DNA of 64,000 nucleotides, taken from assembly GCF_963576615.1 (NCBI RefSeq), contig NC_088714.1:39346572-39410571 (forward strand), given 5' to 3'. The position numbers were made by a program, and so were the translations under genes. Below are positions 59,149-64,000 of this stretch, in pieces; the stretch's first letter is position 1, and each line of letters opens with the position of its first letter. The DNA is from Watersipora subatra (lineage: Eukaryota; Bryozoa; Gymnolaemata; Cheilostomatida; Watersiporidae). The notes beneath the pieces are model-generated. The model saw only the letters and a list, made by a program, of their open reading frames with translations. It did no database searches and had not been told where the DNA came from.

Positions 59149-60281
59149 AGTATAATACACGAATATTATATTATATGAGCATTACTGACATATCAGTAAC
59201 TCTTTATACACGTTTGGAATTCATTGTAAATCAGCAAACATAATTAAACTTTACCTACAGAGATGCCACTGGACACCATTAATGTTCACATTGGCCAAGT
59301 CTCCAATACATATTTACTGTACTAATGTTCATATTCGAGCTCCGCAATTTACTCATCAGTCTAGTAGTTAAAAGACTGGCTAGTGTGAACGAGGCTCTAG
59401 AAACCACGAACGGCAACAGTACTTGATGGAGGCATGAGAAATCCACAGTAACCATGAAAGATGACAAGAGTAGAATGAGTGGACAGCTAGTTCTCACATA
59501 CGCTCTACCCAGTGGTTACTAGTACACTGAGGTTATGCAAACAAAAGATAGCGAGATGACCCACGAGTTTAGATGAATATTTAAAACTCTCACACGTGGG
59601 TCGATGTAGAGGTAAAAATATGGAAATTTTTTACTAAGCAGACTTTGATGGCTTGAATATCCTGTTTCTGCTCGTATTTCGCTAGCGTCAACAAAAACCC
59701 CTGGCTGCAATGATATGCAAATCCAAGTTCAAGCGAAAATACTATTTTAAAAGACAACAATATTGGGTGATAAATCTCTCCCCATGCATCTAACTTCAAT
59801 CAGCCATATGATTTCTGCTAAGCAAAGCTATATAAATGAGGTTTGTCTTACAACGATTCTCAAACAACAATACTGCCACCTGCATACTGAGACCCGCATC
59901 TTCCAGGCTAAGATGAAACTCAATGACAGCAATTAATTTTCCTTTTTATAAGTAAAAATGTTCACCACCATAGTCAGCATAACTTGAAGGTTAACTGCCA
60001 GCTGACCGCATCATCATCATCAGTAGAACTTAGCAGTACGGGGTAAGTGTCAGTAACCTTTCATGTAAGCTCAACAAATACAGAAGACACTCCTATAACA
60101 TAGATTCAATTTAAAGTAAAAAATTTATGTAAGGTTTTTGCGTCGTATTACGTAAGAGATTTCGTGTAACTTGATGTGTCAGGTTGGTATAAGTTCTCAA
60201 ACTTGATTTGAATAACGAGGGTAACATGGTTAGCCTTGAAAATATCATTTTCTCTCTTGCCGCAGTTGGGAGTGAATCGAC
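59149..60281. other. Intergenic interval, nothing recognised
   Basis: Frames of 63-72 codons on the minus strand show no known domain. Confidence 0.5.
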
Positions 60282-61050
60282 GTCTAGGGGTACCTCTATT
60301 ATATATACACGAGTACCCTGGTAGTCCAGGGGTATCTCTATTATATACACACGAGTACCCTGGTAGTCTAGGGGCATCTCTATTATATATATATATACAA
60401 GTACCCTGGTAGTCCAGGGGTATCTCTATTATATACACACACGAGTACCCTGGCAGTCTAGGGGCATCTCTATTATATATACACGAGTACCCTGGTAGTC
60501 TCGAGGTATCTCTATTATATATACACGAGTACCCTGGTAATCTCGGGGTATCTCTATTATATATACACGAGTACCCTGGTAGTCTCGGGGTATCTCTATT
60601 ACATATACATGAGTACACTGGCAGTCTAGGGGTATCTCTATTATATATACACGAGTACCCTGGTAGTCTCGGGGTATCTCTATTATATATACACGAGTAC
60701 CCTGGTAGTCTCGGGGTATCTCTATTATATATACACGAGTACCCTGGTAGTCTCGGGGTATCTCTATTACATACACACGAGTACCCTGGCAGTCTAGGGG
60801 CATCTCTATTATATATACACGAGTACCCTGGTAGTCTAGGGGTATCTCTATTATATATACACACGAGTACCCTGGTAGTCTAGAGGTATCTCTATTACAT
60901 ATACACGAGTACCTGGTAGTCTCGGGGTATCTCTATTATATATACACGAGTACACTGGTAGTCTCGGAGTATCTCTATTATATATACACGAGTACCCTGG
61001 TAGTCTAGGGGTATCTCTATTATATATATATACACGAGTACACTGGCAGC
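60282..61050 (-). repeat. 42-bp tandem array, about 18 copies
   Basis: On the plus strand the unit contains GAGTACCCTGGTAGTCTCGG and GGTATCTCTATTATATATAC. Copies differ by substitutions (TCTCGGGG, TCTAGGGG, TCCAGGGG) and by TA-step number. On the minus strand it stays open for 238 codons as a 14-residue repeat (NRDTPRLPGYSCIY), and a second frame is also open. No conserved flank, signal or start supports a gene. Confidence 0.96.
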
Positions 61051-61426
61051 CTAGTATGCCTTGAGATATCGTCAGGTGTGCCCATAAGATACAGAGAATA
61101 AGTAGGTGCACAATTATTCAGAAATAAATAAAGGTGGTCGATCGGTACAGGTGTTAGTGTCGAATCACGAGTGTCAGATTGTCACGAGTTGGGAGTCTAA
61201 TTGACAACAATACTTCATCCTACCCTCTACCCTGGCTTTAGACAAGCTGACAAGTAGAAAGACACCGCTCTTACTAAATTAAATATATATTTTGGTATTA
61301 GTTCCTTTTACACTTATACAATACTTTTTAGTTTTTTTTTTGCATTATAGACCTTGCTGTCTAGACAAAAAGTGAGAAAAATCGAAGCAATTTAAAATTG
61401 AAGGTGTGCACTCCCCCTAACTTCCT
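61051..61426. other. Intergenic interval, nothing recognised
   Basis: Unique AT-rich sequence. Confidence 0.5.
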
Positions 61427-61430
61427 TTAA

Positions 61431-62661
61431 AGAATAGAGAAAGCATAATATTTTTATGCTTCATTATTTATCTTGAGGTGTTGACTGATGTTCTAAAAAA
61501 AGAATCAAGGAGATTGACCAACCAGAAGCTGAGATATAGCCAGCCAAACACAGGTCTACCAAAAAACATAAGTGTTTTGGTAGTCATCAATATATGACGT
61601 ATGAAATCGACTTGTGTGCCATTGGTCAATTAAGCCAACTAATGCGCTCTCCTATAACAATCACGGCGTTTTAATTGGTCTAATCCCTGGAAGTATAGAA
61701 CAATCAAATTGGGCCTAACAATCATTGCTCTGAGAATTCCGAACCAGTCCCTTTGACGTGTAGATTAGTTTTAGAATAAAATAATTACACGCATCTATTA
61801 TTTCGCAACATTCTGCTATCACTTTCTACAAATTATATTAGTTACATCATTTATTCTATACGCAGTTATATTATTATTTTGTATAATATGCATTATGATT
61901 ATTATATTAATCATAAAAAATAATCATAGATAAGATAATAGATAAATAGAAAAATCAAATCAAAAGTTATCGTTTTGTTTTCTTACAGCAAGAGCAGCAT
62001 GGTCAAGTTATTCTTTTTAAGATTATGGCTGTAGTGAACTTACAGTCTGTTAATAGTGACGATAATCATGAAAATCAACTAAATGCTGCAGTAGATACAC
62101 AATAGAAAAATGATGAATGAACAAAAATTCACATTCTCATTTCTTATTCTAAACGAGCTGCAATCGCGGATGTCGCATATAGACTATACACGCGCCGTTC
62201 GTTGAACAGAGGATCTTCGGAGCATTTCCGTAGAGATCGAGTTAAAATTTGAAGCACAATAGTCAAAATCTGCTCTTCTGTTTTGAAAAATCACGGCGAG
62301 GGGTTGTGGGCAAATGCCTTTACCACACAATGTTTGCTTGATTTTTTTGAGAAACCAGAGCTAGTCTGTAAATTATTTACTATCGCGAGAAGCGTTTCAC
62401 ATCTCGTAGCCAAAACAATCATTATACGTAACGGCGGAAAGGGTGCACAACTCCGGCACATGAACATTAAGTCGATTTTATACGTCACAGTTTTCGGGAT
62501 TTTCGAAGGGTTTTCCTCTGATTCTTTATTAGGTAGACCTGTGTTTGGCTGGCTATATCTCAGCTTCTAGTGGGTCAATCTCCTTGATTCTTTTTTTAGA
62601 ACATCAGTCAACACCTCAAGATAACTAATAAAGCATAATAATATTATGCTTTCTCTATTCT
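61431..62661. mobile_element. TTAA-flanked TIR element of 1231 bp
   Basis: Starts AGAATAGAGAAAGCATAATA and ends with the reverse complement. The arms match for about 135 bp, and weaker matching continues inward (ACGTATGAAATCGACTT against its mirror near 62470). TTAA lies at 61427-61430 and 62662-62665. A 95-codon frame at 62283-62570 overlaps the right arm and is unrecognised. Non-autonomous, superfamily unassigned. Confidence 0.82.
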
Positions 62662-62665
62662 TTAA

Positions 62666-63542
62666 AGGTTGACTGGCAACAAAATTCACATTACAGTTAT
62701 TTGATATCAAAAGATGCACCATGTCTTACTCTGCTGTGTTGTAGGTGCAAAATATGTGGGAATGTGATTACAAGCTCTTAAAAGCTCAAAAACAAACAGT
62801 TAATCGCAGCCACATGAGACCGCCGTAGTTTGGATTTTCTTTCCAAAAACCCTCAAATGTGACGTAGTTGTGGTAGATGGTTTCTGTTTACACTTTCATG
62901 CAACCTTATTCGTCAAAATGTTTCCACAAATATACTTCACACATTCAATAAAACCATGTCTATTGTTCTTACGCGTCGGTTTTATCGTCATTGTAATGCT
63001 GTCACTTTTAGCAGTGATATTTTATAACTTACCGTAAAAATTCGTTAAACTTTTTAACCTTAGCTCGAAGGAGTGCATATCATTGTCTGATAATCATGTC
63101 GAGCCTGTTGGTCACCTGTGATAATCGAAAAGTGCTGCAAAAATTATTTTCGAAGTATTGGGTCACATGATCAGATTACGACTGGATGTTTAGTTCAAGC
63201 CGAAACAAAACTGTAAAGTAGCGAGCATCTATATTTGATCCGGGGTCTTTGGTAAAACCCGAAGTGTTTGTTATAAACTAGTGCTACGATAAGTTTATAT
63301 TGAGCTTTTTATTGGCCTTTCAATTCATGTGAGAACATCACGTGACAAGACAATAACCAAACTATCATGATTACGTCAGAGAAATAAAGAGATTCCAATC
63401 TACGACGGCTTTTCGTTTTTAAGCTTTTAAGAGCTTGTAATCACATTTCCACATATTTGGCACCTACAACACAACAGAGTAAGACATGGTGAATCTTTTG
63501 ATACCAAATAACTGTAATGGGAATTTTGTTGCAAGTCAACCT
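62666..63542 (+). mobile_element. TTAA-flanked 877-bp TIR element, second full copy
   Basis: Starts AGGTTGACTGGCAACAAAAT and ends GTTGCAAGTCAACCT, with TTAA at 62662-62665 and 63543-63546. The left TTAA is shared with the 1231-bp element. Same length and orientation as 45350-46226. Confidence 0.87.
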
Positions 63543-63546
63543 TTAA

Positions 63547-63830
63547 AGAAAGTATAATAGAGGCGAAGTGTACAGATTTTGTGAAAAAAAACTTTTGTGT
63601 GACAATTTTGGAATCATTCATCATGCTTGCGTATGAGCACCAATGCAGGTTGATGACAAATGCAAATTATTATTGCTATATGAGTTATGCAGTCGATTGA
63701 CTATTTATTCTATTACCTAAAAACTTGCCAACACACAATTACTGTGTTATGTTTTCTTGTCCAAGTTTTCATGCAACTCTAAGGTAGCCTGATATTATTT
63801 CAAAAATAAACCTTGTTACCAACATGTGTG
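63547..63830. other. Short unique interval
   Basis: No gene or repeat recognised. Confidence 0.5.
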
Positions 63831-64000
63831 CTTTGTTATTGCACCTGATTTGATGGACATGCACTGTTATTGCACCTGATTTGATGGACATGCTTTGTTA
63901 TTGCACCTGATTTGATAGAAATGCTTTGTTATTGCACCTGATTTGATGGATATACATTGTTATTGCACCTGGTTTGATGTACATGCTTTGTTATTGCACC
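63831..64000 (+). repeat. 31-bp tandem array cut by the right edge
   Basis: About 5.5 copies of a unit starting CTTTGTTATTGCACCTGATT, continuing beyond the window. Confidence 0.95.

Noticed and set aside
60148..60864. 238-codon minus-strand repeat protein
   Set aside because: An artefact of the 42-bp array; an overlapping second frame is equally open.
1..64000. tRNA, rRNA or other structural RNA genes
   Set aside because: I looked for T-loop and B-box wording (GGTTCGAATCC-like) and found no cloverleaf; none is called.

Overview
This is a window from an animal genome, not a prokaryote. Genes are sparse and intron-split with GT-AG junctions, AT-rich intergenic DNA dominates, and minisatellites and DNA-transposon relics are dense. 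A Delta-type Notch ligand, a BEL/Pao LTR retrotransposon and pogo/Tigger-like debris suggest an invertebrate. A lophotrochozoan such as a mollusc, bryozoan or annelid is my guess; the sequence alone does not settle the phylum.

Left edge (1-6546, minus strand): the 5' half of a BEL/Pao retrotransposon. It has an LTR (5763-6546), a primer-binding-site candidate, a leader of about 580 bp, and one uninterrupted gag-pol frame of at least 1720 codons. The frame runs off the window inside the integrase zinc-binding domain, so the rest of integrase and the 3' LTR lie outside.

9063-17068 (minus strand): the one clear host gene, a Delta ligand of Notch in ten GT-AG exons. The order is signal peptide, MNNL, DSL, nine EGF repeats, transmembrane helix and a cytoplasmic tail of about 175 residues. 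The predicted protein is 807 aa. An alternative eleventh exon would replace the last residue and extend the tail. Intron 5 carries a purine-rich minisatellite.

17069-43000: no convincing gene. The interval is mostly unique AT-rich DNA with many tandem arrays (periods 11-62 bp), including a 20-bp array of about 41 near-identical copies at 34533-35354 and a 42-bp array at 39590-40047. Several perfect palindromes and copies of a long-inverted-repeat (foldback) element also lie here. A short Kazal-like reading frame at 23840-24046 is the only protein-like hint.

43000-64000: a transposon graveyard. It includes a CENP-B/Tigger-type transposase N-terminus, a 691-bp element with 23-bp inverted ends, and three different small TIR elements packed into 51.8-53.3 kb. 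It also holds five copies of a TTAA-flanked family with long inverted ends, two of them full length at exactly 877 bp. A second TTAA-flanked element of 1231 bp abuts one 877-bp copy across a single shared TTAA. A 42-bp array of about 18 copies (60282-61050) and a 31-bp array cut by the right edge complete the window.

The most interesting material is the complete Delta gene structure, with a stop codon overlapping a potential splice donor, and the back-to-back TTAA elements. I found no operon-like, CRISPR-like or otherwise clearly new multigene system.
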